Part shown: positions 9,131 through 17,453 of the stretch, piece by piece
Layout of the letters: each line of letters begins with the position of its first letter
Position numbering within the stretch: the stretch's first letter is position 1
Origin: JACMLD01 sp044227095
Lineage (GTDB): Bacteria; Bacteroidota; Bacteroidia; Chitinophagales; Chitinophagaceae
DNA length: 64,000 nt
Direction: 5' to 3'
NCBI GenBank assembly: GCA_044227095.1
Contig: JBGAFV010000001.1
Location: 1,116,001-1,180,000, forward strand
The notes under the pieces: model-generated
Seen by the model: only the letters and a program-made list of their open reading frames with translations
Told to the model about the DNA's origin: nothing
Databases searched by the model: none
Program-made: the position numbers and the translations under genes

Positions 9131-9907
9131 ATGTTAAAAACAACCCTGATAAAAGCCACCGAAGCTGCTGCAGACGTGCTGCGGCATTACTTTAACGGCG
9201 AATTTAAAATTACCAACAAAGAAGGTATTAATAACCCCGTAACCGAAGCAGACCTGGCTTCTGAAAAAATTATTTTTGAAATCATTAAGGCTGATTTTCC
9301 TGACCACTTTATTTTAAGCGAAGAAGCAGGTGAAATAAAAATGGACAGCGAGTATAAATGGATTATCGATCCGATAGATGGTACCATCAATTTTGCCAAT
9401 GGCATACCCATTTGCTGCGTAAGCATTGGTGTAGAAAAAGATGGCGAAATGATAATGGGTGCAGTGTACAATCCTTTTATTAACGAGTTCTTTTTTGCGC
9501 AACGCGGTTTTGGCGCTACGCTAAACGATAAATTAATTAAGGTTAGTCAGCAAACAGATTTAAACAAAGCATGCCTGGTTACAGGGTTTCCGTATACTTA
9601 TCTTAATACGCCAAACAGTCCGCTTGATGTTTTTTCTACCCTTATCCGTAAAGGCATACCTGTTCGCAGGCTTGGTTCTGCAGCAATTGATCTTTGCTGG
9701 GTAGCAGCTGGCAGGTTTGATGCTTTTTATGAACATAAACTACAGGCTTGGGATAGCGCTGCTGGCTTTTTAATTGTAGAAGAAGCTGGCGGAAAAGTAA
9801 CTGATTATAAAGGGAACCGTTATTCTCCGTACCAGCCGCATATTATTGCCAGCAATGGAAAAGTACACGACCAGTTGCTGAAATGTGTGAATGGACAGGA
9901 GTATTGA
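9131..9907 (+). CDS. Inositol monophosphatase family phosphatase
   Basis: 258 residues from the ATG at 9131 (MLKTTLIKATEAAADVLRHYF). An in-frame ATG at 9044 would precede the promoter and add 29 residues with no family counterpart. Mg-dependent phosphatase motifs are complete: EADLASEKIIF with the first metal Glu region (SEEAGE), DPIDGTINFANGIP, and the C-terminal WDSAAGFLIVEEAGG. Substrate may be inositol-1-phosphate, or 3'-phosphoadenosine 5'-phosphate as in CysQ homologues; length and motifs favour the SuhB/IMPase type. Confidence 0.9.
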   Translation: MLKTTLIKATEAAADVLRHYFNGEFKITNKEGINNPVTEADLASEKIIFEIIKADFPDHFILSEEAGEIKMDSEYKWIIDPIDGTINFANGIPICCVSIGVEKDGEMIMGAVYNPFINEFFFAQRGFGATLNDKLIKVSQQTDLNKACLVTGFPYTYLNTPNSPLDVFSTLIRKGIPVRRLGSAAIDLCWVAAGRFDAFYEHKLQAWDSAAGFLIVEEAGGKVTDYKGNRYSPYQPHIIASNGKVHDQLLKCVNGQEY

Positions 9908-10030
9908 GTCTGTAGTCCATAGTCTTTTACCACATAGGTACAGTAGGTACAATAGAAACACAATAGGCGAACTATCTATGTGAAACTATGTTTCTATGAT
10001 ACTATGTGGTGAATAAAAATAGCTTTAAAA
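9908..10030 (+). repeat. Intergenic inverted repeat (CCACATAG / CTATGTGG family)
   Basis: The 230 bp between the IMPase and thiL genes hold no gene. The segment starts with GTAGTCCATAGTC, related to repeats near 14519 and 20371. ACCACATAG near 9938 is matched by CTATGTGGT near 10002-10010, with further inner complementarity (ATAGAAACA against TGTTTCTAT), so the RNA could fold into one long imperfect hairpin. Such dispersed repeats are common between Bacteroidota genes. Confidence 0.6.
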
Positions 10031-10137
10031 ATAGCTGCATAAATATATACAGTACAAGAGTGCGACGCAACAATGATGAACAAAGAACAAATGCTGATAC
10101 CAAATAAAAAATCATCGTAAAATTATTACCTATTTAT

Positions 10138-11169
10138 ATGAGCGAAGAAAGAACTGAAATAGCATCGTTGGGAGAGTTTGGCCTGATTGAACACCTCACT
10201 AAAAACATAGAACTGCACAATGCGTCTTCCATTGTTGGTGTGGGCGATGATGCTGCTGTGATTGATCCTTTGGGGAAACAGATTGTTGTATCAACCGATT
10301 TGCTAATAGAAGGCGTGCATTTTGATTTGATGTATACGCCATTGAAACATCTTGGTTATAAAAGTGTGGTGGTAAACCTGAGTGATATTTATGCAATGAA
10401 TGCCACGCCAACACAAATTACACTCAGCATTGCTTTTAGCAACCGCTTTAGCCTGGAAGCACTGGAAGATTTTTATGAAGGCGTTTATGCTGCCTGCGAA
10501 AAATATGATGTTGATTTGGTGGGTGGTGATACTTCTACTTCGCAAAAGGGACTTATTATTTCTGTAACAGCTATTGGCGAAGTAGCACAGGATAAATATG
10601 TAAAAAGAAGTACGGCCCAAAAAGGAGATTTGTTATGTGTAACAGGAGATCTTGGTGGCGCATTTCTTGGCCTCACATTACTTGAAAGAGAAAAAAAGAT
10701 TTTTTTAGAAAGCCCAAAAGTGCAGCCCGATCTTGAAAATGAAAGCTATGTTGTGGGTAAACTATTAAAGCCTGAAGCAAGAAAAGACATTATTGAATTT
10801 TTTGCCGCTAATGAAATTACCCCATCTGCAATGATGGATGTGAGCGATGGTTTAAGTTCTGAGATATTGCACATTTGCAAGGATAGCAACCTGGGCTGCG
10901 TTTTGTATGAAGAGAAAATACCTGTACACGAAGATACCCGCAATGCTGCCTATAAATTTGAACTGGACCCTACCGCATGTGCTTTAAGCGGCGGGGAAGA
11001 TTACGAATTGTTGTTTACCCTGCCCCAAGCTCAATATGATAAACTTGTTCTTAATGAACAAATAAGTGTAATAGGCTACATGACGGAGCCGGAAAAGGGC
11101 AAAAAAATAATAACCAAGGGGGGTAATACGTTTGATATTACTGCGCAGGGCTGGAATGCATTTGCCTGA
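10138..11169 (+). CDS. thiL: Thiamine-phosphate kinase
   Basis: 343 residues of the AIR synthase-related fold. It phosphorylates thiamine monophosphate to the diphosphate cofactor using ATP, in the cytoplasm. Seen: VGVGDDAAVID near the N-terminus, STDLLIEGVHFD with conserved Asp and His, NLSDIYAMNATP, GGDTSTS for metal binding, and MMDVSDGLSSEILHI in the second domain with GGEDYELLFT. No other thi gene is nearby. The S41 gene begins 22 bp after the thiL stop and is probably co-transcribed. Confidence 0.95.
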   Translation: MSEERTEIASLGEFGLIEHLTKNIELHNASSIVGVGDDAAVIDPLGKQIVVSTDLLIEGVHFDLMYTPLKHLGYKSVVVNLSDIYAMNATPTQITLSIAFSNRFSLEALEDFYEGVYAACEKYDVDLVGGDTSTSQKGLIISVTAIGEVAQDKYVKRSTAQKGDLLCVTGDLGGAFLGLTLLEREKKIFLESPKVQPDLENESYVVGKLLKPEARKDIIEFFAANEITPSAMMDVSDGLSSEILHICKDSNLGCVLYEEKIPVHEDTRNAAYKFELDPTACALSGGEDYELLFTLPQAQYDKLVLNEQISVIGYMTEPEKGKKIITKGGNTFDITAQGWNAFA

Positions 11170-11191
11170 GCCGTTGTTGAGGGAAAATACA

Positions 11192-12715
11192 ATGATGAGG
11201 ACTATTATTTCGCAAAAAATTATTTACGTTGTTTGTTTTTGTTCCTGTGTGCTTGCGCTTGCAGCATTAACAGGTTGTGGCAGCGTTAAGAGCAGTTTCA
11301 ATCCCAATACAGAATATCCCCGCGAAAAATTACAGGAAGACTACAGCATGTTCCGCAATATTTTGGAAGATGCACATCCTTCTTTATACTGGTACAACAG
11401 CAAAGATTCGTTGGACTATTTTTTTGATTACGGTTACCAGCACATAAAAGATTCCATGACGGAACCACAGTTCAGGACATTATTAAGCTATGTAATTTCT
11501 AAAGTTGATTGCGGCCATACTTCCGTTCGTTTTTCTAAAAACTATGCAAAGTATATAGATACAGTAAGGAATGCACAGTTTCCGCTGGGTATAAAATTCT
11601 GGGACGATTCTGCTGTTATATACACCAATATAAACCGCAAAGATTCTGTGCTTACAAGAGGAACTATTATTACTGCTATTAATAATGTACCCATTGGCGT
11701 AATAAGAGACAGCCTATTCAGGTATATGGTTACGGATGGATATGGACTTAGCCACAAATACCAAACCCTTAGCAACCTTGGTACTTTTGGTGGTCTTTAC
11801 CAATCTGTTTTTGGTGCAGCAGACAATTTTACTGTCAATTACCTGGATAATACCGGAACGGAACAAGTAAGCGCTATTAGTTTGTACGACATAAGAAAAG
11901 ATACCGCATTCCGCAGGTACCTTAAAAGCCTTCCTAAACAAAGCAAAAAAGAAAGAAAGAAAAACAACCTGTTTAATACCAGGAATATACAGGTAGATAC
12001 TGCAGGAAGCACAGCTTACATGACTGTTACTACTTTTAGCGATGGCAATAAGCTAAGACCATTTTTTAAAAGCAGTTTTAAAGTCTTGGAAGAGAACCAG
12101 GTAAAAAACCTTGTCATTGATTTGCGCAATAACGGTGGTGGCAATGTTTCTTTATCTACTAGGCTTACGCAGTATATTACCGATCATAAATTTAAACTGG
12201 CAGATTCCCTGTATGCTTCAAGAAGGCTTAGCACATATGAAAGCCATATAAAAAACACTTTTGGTGCATGGTTCTTCATGAATTTTGCAACCAGTAAAAG
12301 AAGCGACGGCAAATATCATTTTGGTTATTTTGAAAGACATTTTTTTAAACCAAAGAGTAGGTTTCATTATACCGGCAATGTATATATTCTTACCGGTGGC
12401 AATTCATTTTCTGCAAGCACATTATTTGTAAATGCGTTAAAGGGCCAGCCCAATGTAAAAATAGTTGGCGAAGAAACGGGTGGTGGTTCATATGGAAATA
12501 CGGCATGGTTTATACCAGATGCTACTTTGCCCAATACACATGTGCGTTTTAGGTTGCCGCGTTTTCGTATGGTAATGAATAAAGATTATCCAAAAACGGG
12601 GCATGGCATTTATCCCGACCTGGAAGTAAAACCTTCTTCAGTTGCTATTAAAGCTGGTTACGATGTAAAGCTTGAGTATGTGAAAAAGCTTATTTATGGT
12701 GATAAGAAGCCGTAA
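11192..12715 (+). CDS. S41 family peptidase, lipoprotein
   Basis: 507 residues from ATG 11192; the in-frame ATG at 11132 overlaps thiL and gives an unlikely leader. A lipobox (ALAALTGCG) predicts a lipidated envelope protein. The N-terminal cap holds the motif EDAHPSLYWY, then a PDZ-like segment (ITAINNVPI) and the tail-specific protease core: LVIDLRNNGGGNVSLS, the nucleophile region TGGNSFSAST, and IVGEETGGGSYGN. It should cut C-terminal tails or misfolded envelope proteins. A paralogue with the same plan lies at 34617-36095. Chain length and the HP-x-LY motif match the tricorn/TSP-like S41 lipoproteins of Bacteroidota. Confidence 0.88.
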   Translation: MMRTIISQKIIYVVCFCSCVLALAALTGCGSVKSSFNPNTEYPREKLQEDYSMFRNILEDAHPSLYWYNSKDSLDYFFDYGYQHIKDSMTEPQFRTLLSYVISKVDCGHTSVRFSKNYAKYIDTVRNAQFPLGIKFWDDSAVIYTNINRKDSVLTRGTIITAINNVPIGVIRDSLFRYMVTDGYGLSHKYQTLSNLGTFGGLYQSVFGAADNFTVNYLDNTGTEQVSAISLYDIRKDTAFRRYLKSLPKQSKKERKKNNLFNTRNIQVDTAGSTAYMTVTTFSDGNKLRPFFKSSFKVLEENQVKNLVIDLRNNGGGNVSLSTRLTQYITDHKFKLADSLYASRRLSTYESHIKNTFGAWFFMNFATSKRSDGKYHFGYFERHFFKPKSRFHYTGNVYILTGGNSFSASTLFVNALKGQPNVKIVGEETGGGSYGNTAWFIPDATLPNTHVRFRLPRFRMVMNKDYPKTGHGIYPDLEVKPSSVAIKAGYDVKLEYVKKLIYGDKKP

Positions 12716-12719
12716 GAAA

Positions 12720-12965
12720 AGCAAGTTGTTAGCTACAAGCTGTTATCTATTAGCTGCAAGTTTAGCAGTTTCGAATAACATTCCGTGCTAAAATTGTCTG
12801 AATCAGGATTTATGAGATTGAAAAATTAATAGGATTGCCTCGAAGATATCCTGTGTATCGCCTCAAAAGAGATTCAGCATAAAACGCATTAATTAAGACT
12901 TAAGCATCTCCGTATTTGATCATTAAATTCCTTCTGTGCTTCTTTGCGTCTCCGCGTCTCCGTAG
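12720..12965 (+). repeat. Dispersed AGCT-heptad composite repeat
   Basis: The 261 bp between the S41 and nagA genes are filled by a degenerate copy of a composite repeat: a run of AGCT tetramers at 7-bp spacing (first AGCT near 12731), then TTTCGAATAAC, GTGTATCGCCTCAAAAGAGATTC and a tail rich in TCTGTGCTTCTTTGCG and CTCCGCGTCTCCG. The same modules occur near 14500, 20250, 39560, 41110 and 55290. Confidence 0.7.
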
Positions 12966-12976
12966 TTTGATTTCTA

Positions 12977-14074
12977 CTATTCAGTTATAACTTTCACGCT
13001 TTCAAATTTTTCATCAAAACATACAAACTGTGCTGCATAGCCTTTTTTAATGCGGCCCCATATTTTATCGTTACCCGTTACCTGCGCAGGATATAATGAT
13101 GCCATGCGCAAAGCTTCGTCCAAATCAATAGCAGCTTCTGTTACTAAATTTTTTACGCCTTTAAACATAGTAAGTGCAGAACCAGAAAGTGTTCCGTCGG
13201 GCATATTGTACCTGTCTCCGTTAAATACATGCGGATAATCGCCGCTGGTAGTTGCTGTTACAGCGTCTGTAATTATAAACAATCGCTCCTTCATTATTTT
13301 TTTACTGATTTGCAGCGCAGCAAAATCTACATGTATTCCATCAGGCACAATACTGCTTTTTACTTTTGAGTGATTATAAATTGCACCAACCAGGCCGGGC
13401 TCTCTGTGTTGCAAAGAGCTCATGGCATTAAACAAATGCGTTGCAGCATTAATGCCGTTATCAAAAGCATTTGTTGCCTGCCTGTAAGTAGCATTGCTGT
13501 GACCGGCAGAAACAACAATGTTATTATCCAACAATAATTTTATTACATCATCATCGCATTGTTCGGGAGCAAGCGTCATTATCTTAATAACATCTTTACC
13601 ATATTGCAATAAATCTTTTACTTCTGCAACTGTAGGTTTCTTTATGTACTTTTCTATATGCGCTCCTTTTTTTATGGGGTTCATATACGGCCCTTCCAGG
13701 TGCAGGCCAGGCATTCCTTTGCCACCTTGCTTCCAATACTGTCTTATTACATCAATACCTTTATAAAAAACTTCCATGCTATTGGTGGCAAGTGTAATAT
13801 AAAATTGGCTTGCGCCACCGCTTCTACAATAATCATAAGTTGATTGAATGGCTTCAACTGTTAACTCATTAGAAAATAATTTTCCGTTGCCCCCATAAAT
13901 CTGTATGTCAATAAATGCAGGTGCAAGTATTTTATTTTTTAGATCGATAATTTCTGCACCGGAAGGAATAGCATCTGCGCTGATAAGATCAACAACAGCA
14001 CGATTATCTGTAAGCACAACAAGTTTTGTAAATTCTTCTCCTGTAAAAACATGTGCGTTGGTATATGCTTTCAT
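12977..14074 (-). CDS. nagA: N-acetylglucosamine-6-phosphate deacetylase
   Basis: 365 residues of the amidohydrolase superfamily. It removes acetate from GlcNAc-6-phosphate, the first committed step in using amino sugar from chitin or cell-wall recycling. Signatures: DIQIYGGNGKLFSN, metal Glu in GLHLEGPYMNP, the two His in SAGHSNATY and ATHLFNAMSSL, REPGLVGAIYN, PDGIHVDF, and the catalytic Asp in FIITDAV. The start is 2 bp after the stop of the VOC gene, so they are co-transcribed. No nagB or nagE is in view. The TIM-barrel motifs favour nagA over dihydroorotase or adenine deaminase. Confidence 0.93.
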   Translation of the reverse strand: MKAYTNAHVFTGEEFTKLVVLTDNRAVVDLISADAIPSGAEIIDLKNKILAPAFIDIQIYGGNGKLFSNELTVEAIQSTYDYCRSGGASQFYITLATNSMEVFYKGIDVIRQYWKQGGKGMPGLHLEGPYMNPIKKGAHIEKYIKKPTVAEVKDLLQYGKDVIKIMTLAPEQCDDDVIKLLLDNNIVVSAGHSNATYRQATNAFDNGINAATHLFNAMSSLQHREPGLVGAIYNHSKVKSSIVPDGIHVDFAALQISKKIMKERLFIITDAVTATTSGDYPHVFNGDRYNMPDGTLSGSALTMFKGVKNLVTEAAIDLDEALRMASLYPAQVTGNDKIWGRIKKGYAAQFVCFDEKFESVKVITE

Positions 14075-14076
14075 AT

Positions 14077-14472
14077 TTATTTTTCGTAAAGTTCTAAAGG
14101 CAAACCATCCGGGTCTGCAAAAAAAGTAAACTGTTTTCCTGTTAATTCATCTATACGTATTGCTTCTGTTGCAACGCCTTTATTGTTTAATACTTTTACG
14201 GCTGCATGTATATCATCTACTTCAAAAGCAAGATGCCGCAAGCCGCATGCTTCTGGTTTTGATGGGCGAGATGGCGGATTAGGAAAAGAAAACAATTCAA
14301 TTTGGTAAGCATCATTCACTTTTAAATCCAGTTTGTACGATTGCCTTTCAGATCTGAAAGTTTCTTGTACAATTTCAAGATCCAGTATGCCAGTATAAAA
14401 TTTCTTTGATACTTCGTAATCAGAGCAGATGATAGCAATATGATGTATTTTATTTAGTTGGAGTGTTGGCAT
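14077..14472 (-). CDS. VOC family protein (YaeR/GloA2-like)
   Basis: 131 residues of a two-module betaalphabetabetabeta vicinal oxygen chelate fold. The start is LNKIHHIAIICSDYEVSKKFY, with metal-ligand candidates His11, Glu in QIELFSF, His in LRHLAFEVDD and the last Glu in PLELYEK, which is a complete set. This matches the YaeR/SMU1112c group rather than classic glyoxalase I. Function unknown. It overlaps operationally with nagA (2 bp gap), suggesting a role in amino-sugar or related metabolism, but that is inference. Confidence 0.85.
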   Translation of the reverse strand: MPTLQLNKIHHIAIICSDYEVSKKFYTGILDLEIVQETFRSERQSYKLDLKVNDAYQIELFSFPNPPSRPSKPEACGLRHLAFEVDDIHAAVKVLNNKGVATEAIRIDELTGKQFTFFADPDGLPLELYEK

Positions 14473-14499
14473 TAGCTTTTAGGTTTTAACGACAGAGAC

Positions 14500-14690
14500 A
14501 AAAGAAGTTCGGAGTTCGTAGTCTATAGTTCATAGTCTTTTTGCATATCCTAAAGATCCTGTACACCTCAATAATCCCGATTCAGACAATAAGGCGATAC
14601 ACAGAATGTTTCTTCTAAACTACTAAGCTTGCGGCTAACAGCTAGCAACTTGTAGCTTTTTTTACTCCTTGCTTCCCTGTAACTTTTTGT
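14500..14690 (-). repeat. Dispersed AGCT-heptad composite repeat (reverse copy)
   Basis: Reverse-oriented copy between the VOC and nitrilase genes. It shows the block GTCTATAGTTCATAGTC, a CAATAAGGCGATACACAG segment, and a run of AGCT-like tetramers at 7-bp steps (14630-14660, two of five tetramers mutated). It ends close to the nitrilase stop. Confidence 0.65.
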
Positions 14691-14691
14691 C

Positions 14692-15519
14692 TCAGTGGTT
14701 CAAAAAAAATCTATCCGCATCTTTCCAAAAAGGAAATTTGTTTCTTACTTCTTCCAGTTTTTCTTTTTGAAGTGTAATAGTAAATACGTCTTCGTCATTT
14801 GTTTTATTATACAAAACTTCTCCAAGCGGATCAATCACCATACTATCGCCGCTGTAGTGAATATTGTTCCCATCATCGCCAACACGGTTAACGCCAATTA
14901 CATAACACTGGTTTTCTATTGCCCTTGCCTGCAATAATGTTTTCCATGCATGGTTGCGGCGTTCGGGCCAGTTGGCAACATAAATGAGTACATCGTATTC
15001 AGGACTTTGGGCGGGGTTTTTCTCCTCCTCCACCGGGGGAGGTTGGGAGGGGGGGGCCTGTCTTGCCCAAACCGGGAAACGCAAATCATAACATATCAGT
15101 AAATTGATCTTCCATCCTTTTACAGAAGCAATTAACCGTTTATTACCCGCTGTATAATGATCGTCTTCTTCTGCATAAGCAAAAAGATGGCGTTTATCAT
15201 AAATACCATATTGCCCATTAGGCAACATCCACAACAAACGGTTATAATAATTCTTTTCTTCGGCAGCTATAATACTTCCTGTAAGAATAATTTTTTTCTC
15301 CTGCGCTATACGTTTCATCCATTGCACTGTTTCTCCACTCATTGTTTCTGCCAGTGTTTCAGTTTGCATACTAAAACCTGTGCTAAACATTTCGGGCAAT
15401 ACAACAATCTCTGTCTTTTCTTTAATGGCTTTTATTTTTTGGTCAAACATGGCAAGGTTTGCCGGTTTGTTTTGCCAGTGCAATATGCTTTGTATAAGTG
15501 TGATGCTGAGTGAAGACAT
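14692..15519 (-). CDS. Nitrilase-superfamily omega-amidase (YafV-like) with an in-frame repeat insertion
   Basis: 275 residues from MSSLSITLIQS (ATG 15517-15519; a further in-frame ATG at 15537 adds six poor residues). The Glu-Lys-Cys triad is present: Glu in VLPEMFSTGFSM, Lys in YDKRHLFAYA, Cys in LICYDLRFP. ANWPERR and the length match YafV, which hydrolyses 2-oxo amides such as alpha-ketoglutaramate in a methionine or glutamine salvage route. A methionine aminotransferase-like gene, its usual functional partner, is at 39911. Between PVWARQ and PEYDVLIY there are about 15 extra residues (APPSQPPPVEEEKNPAQ) encoded by a GC-rich repeat, where E. coli YafV has a few. The insertion follows the catalytic Cys loop, so activity may survive. 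Confidence 0.9.
   Translation of the reverse strand: MSSLSITLIQSILHWQNKPANLAMFDQKIKAIKEKTEIVVLPEMFSTGFSMQTETLAETMSGETVQWMKRIAQEKKIILTGSIIAAEEKNYYNRLLWMLPNGQYGIYDKRHLFAYAEEDDHYTAGNKRLIASVKGWKINLLICYDLRFPVWARQAPPSQPPPVEEEKNPAQSPEYDVLIYVANWPERRNHAWKTLLQARAIENQCYVIGVNRVGDDGNNIHYSGDSMVIDPLGEVLYNKTNDEDVFTITLQKEKLEEVRNKFPFWKDADRFFLNH
15007..15056 (-). repeat. GC-rich dispersed repeat inserted inside the nitrilase gene
   Basis: Far more GC-rich than its surroundings. On the coding strand it contains CCTCCCAACCTCCCCC directly followed by GGTGGAGGAGGAG, an imperfect hairpin of CCTCC against GGAGG. Its length preserves the reading frame. This sequence type is familiar from intergenic repeats in Bacteroidota. 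A related GGTGTTGGAGGAGGCAGG piece lies at 9093-9110. Confidence 0.65.
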
Positions 15520-15632
15520 ACTGATATAATGAAGCAATAAAGTTATGGAATGTGGAAAGACAAAAAAGGTTATTAAAAAAAGAACTTCTTCAATTATTTA
15601 CCAGATAATAAAATCAGCTTTAATTTTGTTTT

Positions 15633-16310
15633 ATGAGAATGATTTGTGCTTATTTCCATAAAAAACTTTACGCCAGAACGGTTTTATTATTTTTATTGCT
15701 AACTGTCTCTTCCTGCACTTTCTCTTCCAAAACACAAAAACGCTTGTTCAAAGAAAATGAACACAAACAATTTGATGCCATCATTGTACCCGGGGTTCCT
15801 TTTGAAAATAACCAGTGGAGCCGCACTATGAAAGGGCGGGTATACTGGTCTAAATATTTATACGATAAAGGCATTGCCAAAAACATTATTTACTCCGGCA
15901 GTGCAGTGTATTCGCCTTATTATGAAGGAAAGATTATGGCTTTGTATGCTGAAGCATTAGGTATACCAAAAGAACATATTTACAGCGAAATAAAAGCAGA
16001 GCACAGCACGGAAAATATTTATTATTCTTACAAGCTGGCAAAAAAACTCGGTTTTAAAAACATTGCATTGGCATCTGATCCATTTCAAACAAAATTGCTG
16101 CGCAAATTCATTCGTAAAAAAGTTGACCCTAATATTCCTGTCATCCCATTTGTAGTAGATACATTAAAAATTATTGAACCAACTATGACAGACCCGCCCA
16201 TTAATTACCAGCAGGCTTTTAAAGAAGATTTTATTCCCTTGAAAAAACGTGAAAGTTTCTGGAAAAGATGGCGTGGTACCAGGGGAAAAAATATTGTGTT
16301 TGAGCAATGA
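15633..16310 (+). CDS. DUF218 (YdcF/SanA/ElyC-like) lipoprotein
   Basis: 225 residues. The N-terminus has a membrane helix and a lipobox-like LLTVSSC (about 23-29), suggesting a lipoprotein. The DUF218 core is seen in FDAIIVPGVPFENNQWS, YLYDKGIAKNIIYSGSA, the Glu pattern in PKEHIYSEIKAEHSTENIYYS, and NIALASDPFQTKLL. In E. coli, relatives (SanA, ElyC) affect envelope integrity and peptidoglycan or enterobacterial antigen precursors. The enzymatic activity is not established. It converges on DUF4268 across 12 bp. Confidence 0.85.
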   Translation: MRMICAYFHKKLYARTVLLFLLLTVSSCTFSSKTQKRLFKENEHKQFDAIIVPGVPFENNQWSRTMKGRVYWSKYLYDKGIAKNIIYSGSAVYSPYYEGKIMALYAEALGIPKEHIYSEIKAEHSTENIYYSYKLAKKLGFKNIALASDPFQTKLLRKFIRKKVDPNIPVIPFVVDTLKIIEPTMTDPPINYQQAFKEDFIPLKKRESFWKRWRGTRGKNIVFEQ

Positions 16311-16322
16311 TGCCTGTATTGC

Positions 16323-16781
16323 TTATGCAGTATCAAATCCATCCTTTACTTCACTCCAAAATGCATCCAGTGCAATAATACGCGGTTTAAAAAATGAAAT
16401 AATAGCAGGCCAATCTTCTTTCTTGTAAATATTTACGCCGGTTAGCGATGTGTAAATACAACTTACTGTTTTATTATTTTCGTCCTGCATGTGCAAAGCC
16501 CATTGCCATTCTTCCCGCAGGGCGTTATGCAATATGTTTTTTAACTGGCTGAACTGATCAAACAATAATGTTTGACGGTTTATACCGGTGTGTGCCATTA
16601 CAATTGATACAATTGCCGATGTATTTCCTGCCTCCGTTTTAAAATACAAATCCTTAACACCGGTTTTATAATTCACCCAATTTACTTTCTGTCCTTCTGC
16701 TGAAGATATGGGCGCCATGTATTGTCCAAAACTTGTCCAGAATTGCTGTTTTAATTGTGCGGCTTCATTTTTGCTAAACAT
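16323..16781 (-). CDS. DUF4268 domain protein
   Basis: 152 residues, single domain: KQQFWTSFGQYMAPI, VNYKTGVKDLYFKTE, LHNALREEWQW and a C-terminal FFKPRIIALDAFWSEVKD. In other genomes DUF4268 is often a C-terminal part of restriction-like or PD-(D/E)xK nuclease proteins; this short version has only that part. Function unknown, cytoplasmic. It starts 3 bp after recX, so the pair is an operon. Confidence 0.8.
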   Translation of the reverse strand: MFSKNEAAQLKQQFWTSFGQYMAPISSAEGQKVNWVNYKTGVKDLYFKTEAGNTSAIVSIVMAHTGINRQTLLFDQFSQLKNILHNALREEWQWALHMQDENNKTVSCIYTSLTGVNIYKKEDWPAIISFFKPRIIALDAFWSEVKDGFDTA

Positions 16782-16784
16782 GGC

Positions 16785-17270
16785 TTAAGCTTCTGGTTTT
16801 TGAAGCGTTTGCAATGTTTGTTTTATTAAATCATGCTCATATCCTTTCTGCAAAAGATAATCTTGTGTTTTGCGCAGCTTTGTAAAAACATTTTTTTCCG
16901 ATTTCACATCGGCCCATTTTTCTGCGGCCAGTTTCTTTAGCGTTTTTATATAATCAGCTTCATCAATTTCTTTCATTCCTTTCTTTATACAATATTCGCT
17001 TACCTGTTTTTGTTTCAGTTCATACTTTATTTTTACACGGCCCCATTGTTTCATGCGAAATTTACCGCCTGCAAACTGTTGCGCAAATCTTTCTTCGTTT
17101 AAATAATTCTCTTCTATCAATTGTGCAAGGCAGGCTTCTACATCTTGTTTGTATAAACCCAGTTCATACAATTTATCTTTTACTTCTTTATGGCAACGTT
17201 CCTGGTAACCGCAATAATGCTTTGCTTTTTGTAACGCCTGTTCTTTGCTGAGGTACTTTTTAAAAACCAT
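16785..17270 (-). CDS. recX: Regulatory protein RecX
   Basis: 161 residues made of three RecX three-helix repeats: ALQKAKHYCGYQERCHKEVKDKL, then CLAQLIEENYLNEERFAQQFAGG, KQWGRVKIKYELKQKQVS, and LQKGYEHDLIKQTLQTL. RecX binds RecA filaments and limits strand exchange and SOS induction. The length and the LNEERFAxxF signature are normal for the family. recA is not in this window. The gene reads away from feoB, across a 170-bp gap occupied by a repeat and the feoB promoter. Confidence 0.92.
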   Translation of the reverse strand: MVFKKYLSKEQALQKAKHYCGYQERCHKEVKDKLYELGLYKQDVEACLAQLIEENYLNEERFAQQFAGGKFRMKQWGRVKIKYELKQKQVSEYCIKKGMKEIDEADYIKTLKKLAAEKWADVKSEKNVFTKLRKTQDYLLQKGYEHDLIKQTLQTLQKPEA

Positions 17271-17283
17271 TCACAAATATACT

Positions 17284-17356
17284 CATTGAACCACGGAGAC
17301 ACTGAGGCACAGCGTTGCACGGAGATTCTCTGTGCTTCCCTGTGTCGCCGTGGCTT
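17284..17356 (+). repeat. Imperfect inverted repeat (CCACGGAGACAC family) upstream of feoB
   Basis: GAACCACGGAGACACTGAGG at the left faces CCCTGTGTCGCCGTGGC at the right, with GGCACAG facing CTGTGC inside, so the segment folds as an imperfect hairpin. The same wording (CCGTGTCTCTGTGG and similar) recurs at about 20410, 39580, 39650, 41140, 55400 and 55600. Confidence 0.65.
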
Positions 17357-17419
17357 AGCCGGTATGTTAAAAGCAAAAACATTTACTCTTCTCGTAAGCA
17401 ATAGCACGGCCAAATGGGG

Positions 17420-17427
17420 TATTTTTG
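17420..17427 (+). promoter_or_regulatory. -7 promoter box for feoB
   Basis: TATTTTTG fits TAnnTTTG exactly. It lies 13 bp before an ATG at 17441 and 26 bp before the TTG at 17454. No clear -33 TTTG stands at the right distance. Confidence 0.45.
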
Positions 17428-17453
17428 CGCTCCCTAAAACATGGAATTTACAT

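Noticed and set aside
12720..12965. Possible CRISPR-like array in the repeat regions
   Set aside because: The 7-bp AGCT steps have no spacers of 25-40 bp and no cas genes are in the window.
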